DNA from: Anaerolineales bacterium UBA2395
GTDB taxonomy: Bacteria; Chloroflexota; Anaerolineae; Anaerolineales; Villigracilaceae
Length of the DNA stretch: 32,813 nt
Reading direction: 5' to 3'
NCBI GenBank assembly: GCA_002343775.1
Contig: DDSH01000018.1
Location: 1,604-34,416, forward strand
Part shown: positions 7,631 through 15,422 of the stretch, piece by piece
Position numbering within the stretch: the first letter of the stretch is position 1
Layout: every line of letters begins with the position of its first letter
Translations under genes and position numbers: made by a program
Notes under the pieces: generated by a model
Databases searched by the model: none
Told to the model about the DNA's origin: nothing
Seen by the model: only the letters and a program-made list of their open reading frames with translations

Positions 7631-9847
7631 TTAGTAGCGCCCGCGCTCCACCACCACATCCGGGTTGGGCAGGTCACTTTCTCTTGCGGGGAAGACCTGC
7701 ACAGCGCAAGCCTTGAATTCGGGGATCTTCGCCTGTGGGTCGAGTGCATCGTTGGTGAGCAGGTTCGCCGCTGCTTCATGGAAATGCCAGGGCAGAAAGA
7801 CGACCCCAACCGTGGTCTTCTCCGTCACTGTGGCGCGGACAACGATCTCACCGCGTCGACTCTGGACCTTGACCGGGTCATTGTTTCTGATACCGTGGAT
7901 TTCCGCGTCAGCGGGATGAATCTCCACCCGGGCTTCAGGGTAGGCTTCGTTAAGAGACGAGTTGCGCGTCATTGTGCCGCCATGCCAATGTTCAAGCAAG
8001 CGCCCTGTGGTGAGGATGAAGGGATATTCATCATCGGGTTCTTCGCGCACAGGGACATAATCAAGCGGGTGGAATTTTCCACGTCCGCGCGGGAAGGATT
8101 CCGTGAAGAGTGTCGGCGTACCGGGGTGGTCGAGGGTCGGTACAGGGTATATCAAGCCGACCTTGTCGATGCGTTCGTAGGTGATGCCTGCGTAATCCGG
8201 GTTTACGCTGCCCATTTCGCGCAGAATCTCTTCGGGGTTGGAATATGCCCAATGGGCTGTGGAAACTCCCAGTCTGGTTTCGATGCGGAGGGCTAAGTCA
8301 CAGATGATCTGCCAATCGGGGCGGGCTTGTCCACGCGGTTTATGCGCGGCGCGGACTCGTTGTACCCTTCTATCCGTGTTCGAGAAGGTGCCATCTTTTT
8401 CGGCAAAAGGCGTGGCGGGTAAAAAGACATCGGCAAATGCACCGGACTCGTTGATGAAAATATCCTGCGCCACAAGGAATTCAAGATGCGTCATGTGCTT
8501 GCGGGTCTCGTTAAGATTCGGCTCCGACATCATCGGGTTTTCTCCCATGATGTATAACGCGCGAATGCCGCCTTCATGGGCGTTGCTGAGAATCTCGGTG
8601 GTGGTGAGTCCCAATTTGAGATTTAAGCCGCCTTCTTCGATGTTCCATGCCTTTTCCCATTTGGCGCGGTTTTCGGGGTTATCAACGCGCATGTAGCCGG
8701 GATAATGAAACGGCATGGAGCCCATATCGCTCGCGCCTTGGACGTTGTTCTGTCCGCGCAGGGGATTCAGCCCGGTGCCATCGCGCCCGACATGACCGGT
8801 GAGGAAGGCAAGGTGAATGAGCGCAAGCGCCGATGCCGTGCCATGCGAAAGCTGCGAAATCCCCATACCCCAATAGATCGCACCGTTCTTCGCCTTGGCA
8901 TACATGCGGGCGGCTTTGCGAATATCCTCGGCGGCGACACCGGATATTTCTTCGGCATACTCAGGTGTGAATTTTTCAAGCGATTCCATGAATTCGTCGA
9001 AATTTTCAGTGCGGTCTTTGACGAACTCCCAATTAACCAAATTCTCTTTGACGATCACATGCGCCATTGCCGAAAAGACCGGGACGTTAGTGCCCGGCTT
9101 GAGCGGAAGCCACATCTCTGCCATATCCACCAGGTCGATGCGACGCGGGTCGACCACGATCATCTTTGCGCCATGTTTCTGCACGGCTTCTTTCATCTGC
9201 AAGGCAATGATGGGGTGATTCTCAGAAGTGTTCGAGCCGGTCACGATGAAGACATCGTTCATAATGACCTGCCCCGCCGTGTTGCTCATGGCAGACGAAC
9301 CGACCGCCTGCTGCAACGCAACCACCGAACCAGCATGACACAGACGTGTACAATGATCCACGTTGTTGGTGCGGAACAGGGCGCGGTACATTTTTTGCAG
9401 GAGATAGTTATCTTCGTTGGTGGCTTTGGCGCAGCAATAGACCGCCATTGCATCCGAACCGTCGCGCTTGTAAATGCGGACGAGGTTATCTGCCACGAAG
9501 TTCAGCGCGGTGCCCCAATCGGTTTCCACCCAATCCCAATCGTTGGAGATCTGCGAATCGGGGATGGGCTTGCCATCCACGCTAATGGCGTAGACCTGCT
9601 CACGTCCTTCGGGTTTCGGCTTGCCTTCAAGCAAGTACCGCCGCACAAGCGGAGTGGTGACGCGCTTGGGATGATAGACAAAATCATACCCGAAGCGTCC
9701 TTTCACACACAAGTTGCCGTGATTGACGGGTGAGTCAAACGGGCTGGTTACTTTGTAAATAAAATCATCTTTGACGTGAAGTTGAAGCGTACAACCCACA
9801 CCACAATAAGGGCAGGTGGTGGTGGTGATTCGGTCAGGCTTGATCAT
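7631..9847 (-). CDS. fdhA: Formate dehydrogenase, catalytic molybdopterin subunit
   Basis: A 738-residue oxidoreductase that oxidises formate to CO2 at a bis-MGD Mo or W centre. The N-terminal 4Fe-4S site uses C12, C15, C19 and C47 (CPYCGVGC, LCVKG). The metal ligand is C170 in CTRLCHAGSV, followed by the conserved His, so this is a Cys and not a selenocysteine enzyme. Later blocks include SNTSENHP, the MGISQLSHGT and LNPLRGQNNVQGA-type motifs, and a C-terminal molydopterin dinucleotide-binding domain (TTGRLLEHWHGGTMTR). It has no Tat signal, so it is cytoplasmic. Its start overlaps the stop of the 9844-10536 gene as ATGA. With the two upstream genes it forms a soluble NAD-linked enzyme. A moeA gene for cofactor insertion lies at 26125. 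Confidence 0.93.
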   Translation of the reverse strand: MIKPDRITTTTCPYCGVGCTLQLHVKDDFIYKVTSPFDSPVNHGNLCVKGRFGYDFVYHPKRVTTPLVRRYLLEGKPKPEGREQVYAISVDGKPIPDSQISNDWDWVETDWGTALNFVADNLVRIYKRDGSDAMAVYCCAKATNEDNYLLQKMYRALFRTNNVDHCTRLCHAGSVVALQQAVGSSAMSNTAGQVIMNDVFIVTGSNTSENHPIIALQMKEAVQKHGAKMIVVDPRRIDLVDMAEMWLPLKPGTNVPVFSAMAHVIVKENLVNWEFVKDRTENFDEFMESLEKFTPEYAEEISGVAAEDIRKAARMYAKAKNGAIYWGMGISQLSHGTASALALIHLAFLTGHVGRDGTGLNPLRGQNNVQGASDMGSMPFHYPGYMRVDNPENRAKWEKAWNIEEGGLNLKLGLTTTEILSNAHEGGIRALYIMGENPMMSEPNLNETRKHMTHLEFLVAQDIFINESGAFADVFLPATPFAEKDGTFSNTDRRVQRVRAAHKPRGQARPDWQIICDLALRIETRLGVSTAHWAYSNPEEILREMGSVNPDYAGITYERIDKVGLIYPVPTLDHPGTPTLFTESFPRGRGKFHPLDYVPVREEPDDEYPFILTTGRLLEHWHGGTMTRNSSLNEAYPEARVEIHPADAEIHGIRNNDPVKVQSRRGEIVVRATVTEKTTVGVVFLPWHFHEAAANLLTNDALDPQAKIPEFKACAVQVFPARESDLPNPDVVVERGRY

Positions 9848-10536
9848 CGCGGCTTCCTCTGCTTTCTACCGGTATTCATCACGCTGATCTCAGCAGGCGT
9901 TTTCCCCTTTTCCAATAAGAATTCACGTTTGGGTTTCAAGGCGCCGGTTGGGCACACGCCCACGCATTGCCCGCACAGCACACAAGTCGTTTGGGGAATG
10001 GCTTTATCGAAGAATGTGCCGATCTGTGTCTCGTATCCGCGACCTTCGAAATTGATGGCATAGGTAAATTGCGCATCGTCCGCGCAGACCTGCACGCAGC
10101 GCCAGCAAAGCAAACACTTCGAGTAATCGCGGATATACATCGGGTTGTCGTCTTTGATGTCCGATTCGCGGCGCACGGCATCGGGGAAGCGTTCATCGCG
10201 CGCGCCATATTCTTTCATCATCGCCTGGATGTCAGCCGCCTCAGACAGGTCCATGGTGGCAGACAACATTTCCAGAATGGTTTTCCGCGCGCGGACAACC
10301 TTCTCGCTTCGCGTCTGGACCTTCATATTGGTCGCCGCCTTGACAATGCATGAAGGCTGGAGCGTTCTCATCCCCTCCACTTCGACAACGCAGATTCGGC
10401 AAACCGCATTCGCCGTAGTCGCTTCGTGAAAGCAGATGGTGGGAATCTCGATCCCATTTTCGCGCGCAACATCCAACAAAGTTTGACCGTCCTGCGCGGT
10501 GACTTCCTTGCCATCCATCAGAAATGTGACTGTCAT
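9844..10536 (-). CDS. Formate dehydrogenase electron-transfer subunit (HoxU/NuoG-N-like, 2Fe-2S plus two 4Fe-4S)
   Basis: A 230-residue protein that wires the catalytic subunit to the FMN/NAD subunit. A plant-type 2Fe-2S domain (1-80) carries C35, C46, C49 and C63 (CFHEATTANAVCRIC). A HoxU/NuoG-like linker follows, then two 4Fe-4S ferredoxin motifs (CLLCWRCVQVC and CVLCGQCVGVCPTGA). It lacks the NuoG catalytic-like domain. The start at 10536 has gaggtga upstream and overlaps the stop of the NuoEF fusion as ATGA, so both ends are coupled. A much longer upstream frame exists but lies inside the NuoEF gene and was rejected. Confidence 0.92.
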   Translation of the reverse strand: MTVTFLMDGKEVTAQDGQTLLDVARENGIEIPTICFHEATTANAVCRICVVEVEGMRTLQPSCIVKAATNMKVQTRSEKVVRARKTILEMLSATMDLSEAADIQAMMKEYGARDERFPDAVRRESDIKDDNPMYIRDYSKCLLCWRCVQVCADDAQFTYAINFEGRGYETQIGTFFDKAIPQTTCVLCGQCVGVCPTGALKPKREFLLEKGKTPAEISVMNTGRKQRKPR

Positions 10537-12209
10537 GACTTCACCTCGAACAATTCGGGCCACAATTTCATCGCGGACAAAACCGCACTTGCCGCCGTCT
10601 GACCCAAACCACAAATGCTCGCGTCTGTCATCGTCCAGCCGACATCCTGCAAGCGGACGAAATCTCCTTCGAGGACTCTGCCCCCTGCCACGCGATTCAA
10701 GATCTCCATCTGCCGCTGCGTTCCCATTTGACAGGGATAGCATTTTCCGCAAGACTCGTGTGCAAAGAAGTGACCAATGCGATGCAAGGCATCGCGCATG
10801 TCACGCGTCTCGTCATAGACCAGCACTACGCCCGAGCCAAGCGGAAGTCCCGCCGCACGCAGGTCTTCGAAGGTCAACTTGATATCAAGATGTTCCTCCG
10901 TGGCGAAGGCTCCCGCCGCGCCGCCCAGTAAAACGGCTTTGAGTTTTCGTCCATTGGCAACGCCGCCTGCCAGATCGAGCAGCTCGCGCATCGTTGCGCC
11001 AAACGAAACTTCATACAATCCCGGCTTCGCTACATCACCCGAAACGCAAAACAACTTTGGGCCTGGGGATTTTTCCGTGCCGAATTTTCGATAACCTTGC
11101 GCACCTTCCGAAATAATCAGCGGAAGATTGCACAGTGTTTCCACATTATTGATGACCGTCGGCTCGCCAAACAAGCCAAATGTCGTTGGGAAAGGCGGCT
11201 TCACACGCGGGAAACCGCGCTTCCCTTCGATCGATTCAAACAGCGCGGTCTCCTCGCCACAAATGTAGGCACCAGCGCCGACGCGAATTTCAATATCAAA
11301 ATGTTCACCGAGGTAGCCCGCCTCGCGCGCCTCGCTCAAGGCATGTTCGAGCACGGGCACAATGTATGGGTATTCCCCGCGAATGTAAATATAACCTTTG
11401 GTCGCGCCAACGGCATAGGCTGTGATGCACATGCCCTCAATGACGCGATGCGGATCATCGTTCAGCAACACGCGATCTTTGAATGTGCCAGGCTCGGATT
11501 CATCCGCATTGCAGACAACATACTTTTGATCGCCAATGGCGCGTTCTGCGCCTTCGCCTTTGATGCCGGTCGGGAAGGCTGCGCCGCCGCGTCCGATCAG
11601 ACCGGAGGCTTTGACCTCTTCGATGACTTCCAGCCGTCCGAGGGCTTGGGCTTTTTCTAACCCGGCATATTTGCCGTATTTTTCAAGGCTGGTGGGACCG
11701 TTCCCACAATTGGCGGTGAGGATGCGCAATGTCCCGTCGACGATGGAACGGGGCGTGCCCACTTCATAGGTGTGGAAATCCGTGGAAATGTTCGTTTCGG
11801 CTTGGTCATCCACAAGCGCGACGGGAGCCTGCTCGCAAATCCCAAGGCATGGGCTTGGCTCGATGGTGAGAGACAGGTCTTCGGTCGTCTGATGCGGTTC
11901 GATCCCATGATGAGCGCAAAGGTGATGCAGAAGCCCATCCGCATTCTTCAAGGCACAAGCCTGATCCGTACAAACCCGGATGATCTTTTTCCCCACCGGC
12001 TTGTTGTAGTACATGGAGTAGAACTCGATCACACCATGTACGTCGGCAAGCGGAACGCGCAGGCTTTTTGCGATTTCAGACGCTACTTCTTCGGGTAACC
12101 AGTTGTAGATTTTTTGCGCCGCGTGCAGGGCGGGCAGCAACCCGGAACGCCCCAGAGGGATGTATTTTTCGATGGCTGGCTTTAGTGGGGTTAGGTTAAT
12201 TTCAGACAT
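10533..12209 (-). CDS. NuoE-NuoF fusion subunit of NAD-dependent formate dehydrogenase
   Basis: A 558-residue fusion that passes electrons to NAD+. The first 155 residues or so are NuoE-like, with a thioredoxin-fold 2Fe-2S site (CTDQAC and CLGIC). The rest is NuoF-like: a glycine-rich NADH/FMN region (GRGGAAFPTGIK, NADESEPGTFKDR, GAGAYICGEETAL) and a C-terminal 4Fe-4S site (ESCGKCYPC with a later CGLGQ). The order resembles HoxF and the diaphorase parts of NAD-linked hydrogenases and formate dehydrogenases. The start at 12209 was chosen for ggagat just upstream; an earlier ATG at 12272 lacks this. It is the first gene of the operon. Flavin-based electron bifurcation is possible for this type but cannot be read from sequence. 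Confidence 0.92.
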   Translation of the reverse strand: MSEINLTPLKPAIEKYIPLGRSGLLPALHAAQKIYNWLPEEVASEIAKSLRVPLADVHGVIEFYSMYYNKPVGKKIIRVCTDQACALKNADGLLHHLCAHHGIEPHQTTEDLSLTIEPSPCLGICEQAPVALVDDQAETNISTDFHTYEVGTPRSIVDGTLRILTANCGNGPTSLEKYGKYAGLEKAQALGRLEVIEEVKASGLIGRGGAAFPTGIKGEGAERAIGDQKYVVCNADESEPGTFKDRVLLNDDPHRVIEGMCITAYAVGATKGYIYIRGEYPYIVPVLEHALSEAREAGYLGEHFDIEIRVGAGAYICGEETALFESIEGKRGFPRVKPPFPTTFGLFGEPTVINNVETLCNLPLIISEGAQGYRKFGTEKSPGPKLFCVSGDVAKPGLYEVSFGATMRELLDLAGGVANGRKLKAVLLGGAAGAFATEEHLDIKLTFEDLRAAGLPLGSGVVLVYDETRDMRDALHRIGHFFAHESCGKCYPCQMGTQRQMEILNRVAGGRVLEGDFVRLQDVGWTMTDASICGLGQTAASAVLSAMKLWPELFEVKS

Positions 12210-12227
12210 GAAATCTCCAATATGGCA

Positions 12228-12233
12228 AGTATA
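12228..12233 (-). promoter_or_regulatory. Probable -10 box of the formate dehydrogenase operon
   Basis: TATACT preceded by ggg on the minus strand is 18 bases upstream of the start codon. It sits in the 107-bp divergent gap with the GntR gene, so one regulator could control both. The -35 region is poor. Confidence 0.45.
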
Positions 12234-12302
12234 CCCGAAGGGCTTTTGCGCCGATGACATTTTTCGTGACACGGGGCACTTCCGAAATCGTCCGTGATTA
12301 TA

Positions 12303-12308
12303 TATAAT
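12303..12308 (+). promoter_or_regulatory. -10 box of the GntR gene, apparently leaderless
   Basis: TATAAT lies 8 bases before the ATG at 12317, and a second TATAAT at 12310-12315 almost touches it. Transcription from the first would start at about the ATG. No ribosome site is present before the start codon. The AT-rich block 12296-12316 is unlike the GC-rich surroundings. Confidence 0.55.
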
Positions 12309-12316
12309 GTATAATT

Positions 12317-13063
12317 ATGGCGTCAATAGTGGAACGAGAACTTACCCATAAACCCCTCAAAGAAGAGATCTATGATGCCCTGCACCGGCAGATCATCGCG
12401 GGAAAATATGGACCCGGCGACTGGCTGCGACAGGAAGATATCGCCAGTCAGATGGGCGTGAGCATGACTCCCGTGCGTGAGGCGTTGGACCTGCTGGTTG
12501 CCAAGGGAATCGCGGAGCGGGTGCCCTATCGCGGCGTGCGGGTGCGGGAGATGTCGGAAAAAGACGTGGTGGAAGCCTATGGGATGCGTCTGCTCCTCGA
12601 AGCGATGATCGCCCGGGAAACCGCGTTAAATGCCACGCCCGAACAGATCGCAAAACTTGAAGCGATCATGGAAGAAATGGATCGGCATGTCGAATTGAAC
12701 GAGATGCCGCAAGAGCGGCAGTTGAGCCGCGAGTTCCATGCCACAATCGCGAATGCTTCGGGCAATAACTTGCTAATCGAACTATATGCCATCGTCTCGA
12801 ACGCTTTTCCGGATTGGCTTCTGTATGAAGCGTTATACCGGCAACCTGAATTGGTCTCTGGCAGCGTGGCACAAACTCATGATGAACACGCCGCCATCTT
12901 GAAAGCCTTCAAGAAAAGAGACCCCGATCTGGCGGTGAAGGTCTCGCTGGAGCATGTGATGGAGTCTGGCAGGTGGCTGGAAACCTACCGCAGCATCCCT
13001 GCCAGGTTGTTGAGAGAAAAAGAAAAACAAGTCATGCACTTGATCAAAAAACCATCAAAGTAA
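12317..13063 (+). CDS. GntR-family transcriptional regulator (FadR/FCD type)
   Basis: A 248-residue regulator. The winged helix-turn-helix is at about 12-80 (LKEEIYDALHRQIIAGKYGPGDWLRQEDIA, split here as LKEEIYDALH and GVSMTPVREALDLL). The C-terminal FCD ligand-binding domain (about 85-220) has the R-x-x-x-E start and metal-type histidines (EFHATIAN, HDEHAAIL, LEHVMES). It is the first gene of the corrinoid methyltransferase cluster, with 14 bases to the next start, and divergent from the formate dehydrogenase operon. The simplest role is control of both in response to a methylated substrate or its product; this is inference from position. Confidence 0.92.
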   Translation: MASIVERELTHKPLKEEIYDALHRQIIAGKYGPGDWLRQEDIASQMGVSMTPVREALDLLVAKGIAERVPYRGVRVREMSEKDVVEAYGMRLLLEAMIARETALNATPEQIAKLEAIMEEMDRHVELNEMPQERQLSREFHATIANASGNNLLIELYAIVSNAFPDWLLYEALYRQPELVSGSVAQTHDEHAAILKAFKKRDPDLAVKVSLEHVMESGRWLETYRSIPARLLREKEKQVMHLIKKPSK

Positions 13064-13077
13064 CTGGAGGAACTTCC

Positions 13078-13734
13078 ATGTCAGACGAATTATTCAAACA
13101 GATGGCGCAAAGCATCATCGACGGGGATTCGGATCTCTCCACCGAACTTGCTCAAAAATCCATCGAGATGAACATCCCGCCGCTGGATGCCATTACAAAG
13201 GGTTTCGTCATTGGCGTCAACTACATCGGCGACCAGTTCGGGGCGGGCGAAGCCTTTCTGCCAGAGTTGGTCATGGCGGGCGAAGCGATGAAAGCCGCCG
13301 TTGCCACGCTCGAGCCGGAATTGCTGAAGCTTGGTGAAGCCCGCGAAACGATGGGACGTGTGGTGCTTGCCACCGTCGAAGGCGACATCCACGAGATCGG
13401 CAAGACTCTGGTCGGCACGATGCTGAGCGCCTCCGGCTTTGAAGTGACCGATCTGGGCGTGGATCAGCCCGCCGATAAGATCATCGGCAAGGCGCTTGAG
13501 ATCAACGCCAGCATCATCGGGATGAGCGCATTATTGACCACCACCATGGTGCGCCAGCGCGAGGTCATCGAAGAAATGGACAAGGAAGGTCTGCGCCCGA
13601 AGATCAAAGTCATGGTGGGCGGCGCGCCCATCACCCGTGAGTGGGCGACCAAAATCAAAGCAGACGGCTACTCTGAAGATGCTGTCGGCGCAGTCAAACT
13701 TGCGAAGGAATTGGTCGGCAAGGCAGATGTGTAA
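13078..13734 (+). CDS. Corrinoid (cobalamin-binding) methyl-carrier protein, MttC/MtbC-like
   Basis: A 218-residue methyl carrier. The N-terminal four-helix cap domain spans about 1-88. The B12-binding Rossmann domain follows, with the base-off signature DIHEIGK in which H105 is the lower cobalt ligand, plus SALLTTTM and the VGGAPIT loop. It accepts methyl groups from MttB-type enzymes and passes them to a pterin-binding methyltransferase. The start was set by tggagg eight bases upstream; an earlier in-frame start would overlap the GntR gene. It is the only corrinoid protein in the window, so it probably serves all four MttB homologues. The 127-bp spacer after it holds a short caacct/aggttg hairpin but no clear terminator. 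Confidence 0.95.
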   Translation: MSDELFKQMAQSIIDGDSDLSTELAQKSIEMNIPPLDAITKGFVIGVNYIGDQFGAGEAFLPELVMAGEAMKAAVATLEPELLKLGEARETMGRVVLATVEGDIHEIGKTLVGTMLSASGFEVTDLGVDQPADKIIGKALEINASIIGMSALLTTTMVRQREVIEEMDKEGLRPKIKVMVGGAPITREWATKIKADGYSEDAVGAVKLAKELVGKADV

Positions 13735-13861
13735 TCCCATTATTTCGATGAAGGCAATTATCCGATGAAACAACCTTCGTTGGAGGTTGCCCCGGTTTTG
13801 CCCTTGCAATGACAATATGTTCTCAGAGAGAAGAGGAGAGACATAGCCTCGGGAGGGCACC

Positions 13862-15316
13862 ATGTCTCACAAGACGATAAAGACCATCAGCGACCCCAAA
13901 CTAAAACTTGAGGTGCTGACGAAGGAAGAAGTCCAAAAAATCCATGAAGCCACACTGCACATCATTGAAAATGTCGGCGTGCGCTTCCCATCCAAGCGGG
14001 CATTGGAAGTTTGGCAAGCCAATGGCGCGCAGGTCGATTTTGAAAAGAAGATCGTCCGCGCCAAGCCGCAGTTGATCGAAGACGCGCTGAAGAAATGCCC
14101 GCCCAAGTACGACCTCGGCGCGCGCGACCCTCAGCAGAATCTTCCGCTCGATGGCAACCACGTCTGCCTCGGCACAGATGGATGCGGCGTTGAGATCATC
14201 GACATCGACACGAGAAAGAAGCGCACCTCCGTTCTGCAGGATGTCCGCGACATCGCCCGTGTCGCCGACGCAACCCCGGAAGTCGCCTTCCATTGGGTTC
14301 CACTCTCCGCTCAAGATACGCCCGTCGAAGCGCGCGGGCTGCACGAACTGCAAGCCGTTTGGGAAAATTCCACCAAACACGTGCAGACCGAATCCATTTA
14401 CAACGTCCACGAGGCAAAAGCCGCAGTGGAAATGGCGGGGATTCTCGCGGGCGGCAAAGAGGAATTGCGCAAGCGTCCTGTCCTCTCATTGATGCAATGC
14501 ACCGCCCCACCACTCGGACACGACGGCGGTTCGCTCGACGCAGCCTTGATCGCCGCTGAGGCCGGAATCCCCACGGGCTTCATGACCATGTCCGCCTGTC
14601 TCACCACAGGACCGGCAACCATGGCAGGCACGCTCGCTGTCGGCAATGCAGAAGTGATCGCCGCCACCGCCCTTTTACAACTGGCTTATCCTGGCGCACC
14701 TGTGTTCTATGCCGCTGCACAAACCGCCTCCGACCCGCGTCTTGGCGTCTACACCGGCGGCGGACCGGAAGACTTCCTCTTCGGCGCAGCGACCAACGTC
14801 CTCGCGGATTTTTACAACATCCCTCTTTCGATGGGATCGTTCGCTACCGGCGCAAAGGAACCAAACTGGCAAGCCGGTCTTGAAGGCAGTCTTTCAACCT
14901 TTATGGCGAGTGTGGTCATGTCGGACATGCTTTTGGGTGTTGGATTCCTGCACGGCAGCCGCATTTGGTCCTATGCCGAAATGATGATGGATTGTGAAAT
15001 TTTCTCCATCATCCACAAGATGATGCAAGGCATCGTTGTAAACGAAGAAACACTCGCACTCGACGCCATTGCAGCCGTCGGTCCTGGCGGGCACTACCTC
15101 GCCCAGAAACACTCCCGCAATCATATGCGTGAAATTTTCCTGCCGAAATTCCTGGACCGCCGCCCGTACACCCAATGGGAAGAAAAAGGCGACGACGCGC
15201 GCGACTGGGCGTTGGAGAAAGCCAGAAAGATTTTGAAAGAACACCAGCCCGATCCGCTGGATGAAAAGATCGGTTCGGAGTTCGAAAGAATTATCAAGTC
15301 AGTTGAAAAGCAATAA
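13862..15316 (+). CDS. MttB-superfamily methyltransferase, type 1 (non-pyrrolysine)
   Basis: A 484-residue member of the trimethylamine methyltransferase family (COG5598). Typical features are the N-terminal helix (LTKEEVQKIHEATLHIIENVGV), the LGTDGCG and RDIARVAD blocks, and the barrel core (MSACLTTGPATMAGTLAVGNAEV, YTGGGPEDFLFGAA). The frame is continuous and ends in TAA, so it lacks the amber-encoded pyrrolysine of true MttB. Characterised non-Pyl members demethylate quaternary amines such as glycine betaine, proline betaine, carnitine and gamma-butyrobetaine. The substrate here cannot be read from sequence. It has a strong cgggagg ribosome site and clearly differs from the tandem pair that follows. 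Confidence 0.93.
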   Translation: MSHKTIKTISDPKLKLEVLTKEEVQKIHEATLHIIENVGVRFPSKRALEVWQANGAQVDFEKKIVRAKPQLIEDALKKCPPKYDLGARDPQQNLPLDGNHVCLGTDGCGVEIIDIDTRKKRTSVLQDVRDIARVADATPEVAFHWVPLSAQDTPVEARGLHELQAVWENSTKHVQTESIYNVHEAKAAVEMAGILAGGKEELRKRPVLSLMQCTAPPLGHDGGSLDAALIAAEAGIPTGFMTMSACLTTGPATMAGTLAVGNAEVIAATALLQLAYPGAPVFYAAAQTASDPRLGVYTGGGPEDFLFGAATNVLADFYNIPLSMGSFATGAKEPNWQAGLEGSLSTFMASVVMSDMLLGVGFLHGSRIWSYAEMMMDCEIFSIIHKMMQGIVVNEETLALDAIAAVGPGGHYLAQKHSRNHMREIFLPKFLDRRPYTQWEEKGDDARDWALEKARKILKEHQPDPLDEKIGSEFERIIKSVEKQ

Positions 15317-15378
15317 GTTGAAGGTTTAAGGGTACAGGTTGAAGGGAAACTTCGACCTGTACCCTGCAACTTGAAACC
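15313..15378. repeat. Palindromic 7-bp-periodic spacer repeat
   Basis: Arms 15330-15344 and 15350-15364 pair over 15 bp with one G-T pair. The sequence reads as 7-mers (aagttga aggttta agggtac aggttga). It overlaps the stop of the preceding gene and shares words with the in-gene element at 5241-5303. Confidence 0.7.
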
Positions 15379-15422
15379 AATCTCTTCGCCAAAGAGAACC
15401 AAATCCCCATTAGAGGTGTCAC

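Noticed and set aside
8705..9733. 342-codon plus-strand open frame opposite the formate dehydrogenase gene
   Set aside because: It lies wholly inside a clearly recognised gene on the other strand, shows no protein family features, and is a codon-bias shadow.
7631..9847. Selenocysteine-containing formate dehydrogenase
   Set aside because: The metal-ligand position is a cysteine codon (C170) and there is no in-frame TGA.
10537..10752. N-terminal extension of the 2Fe-2S subunit of formate dehydrogenase to 10752
   Set aside because: It overlaps the end of the NuoEF gene in another frame, whereas the start at 10536 has a ribosome site and an ATGA overlap.
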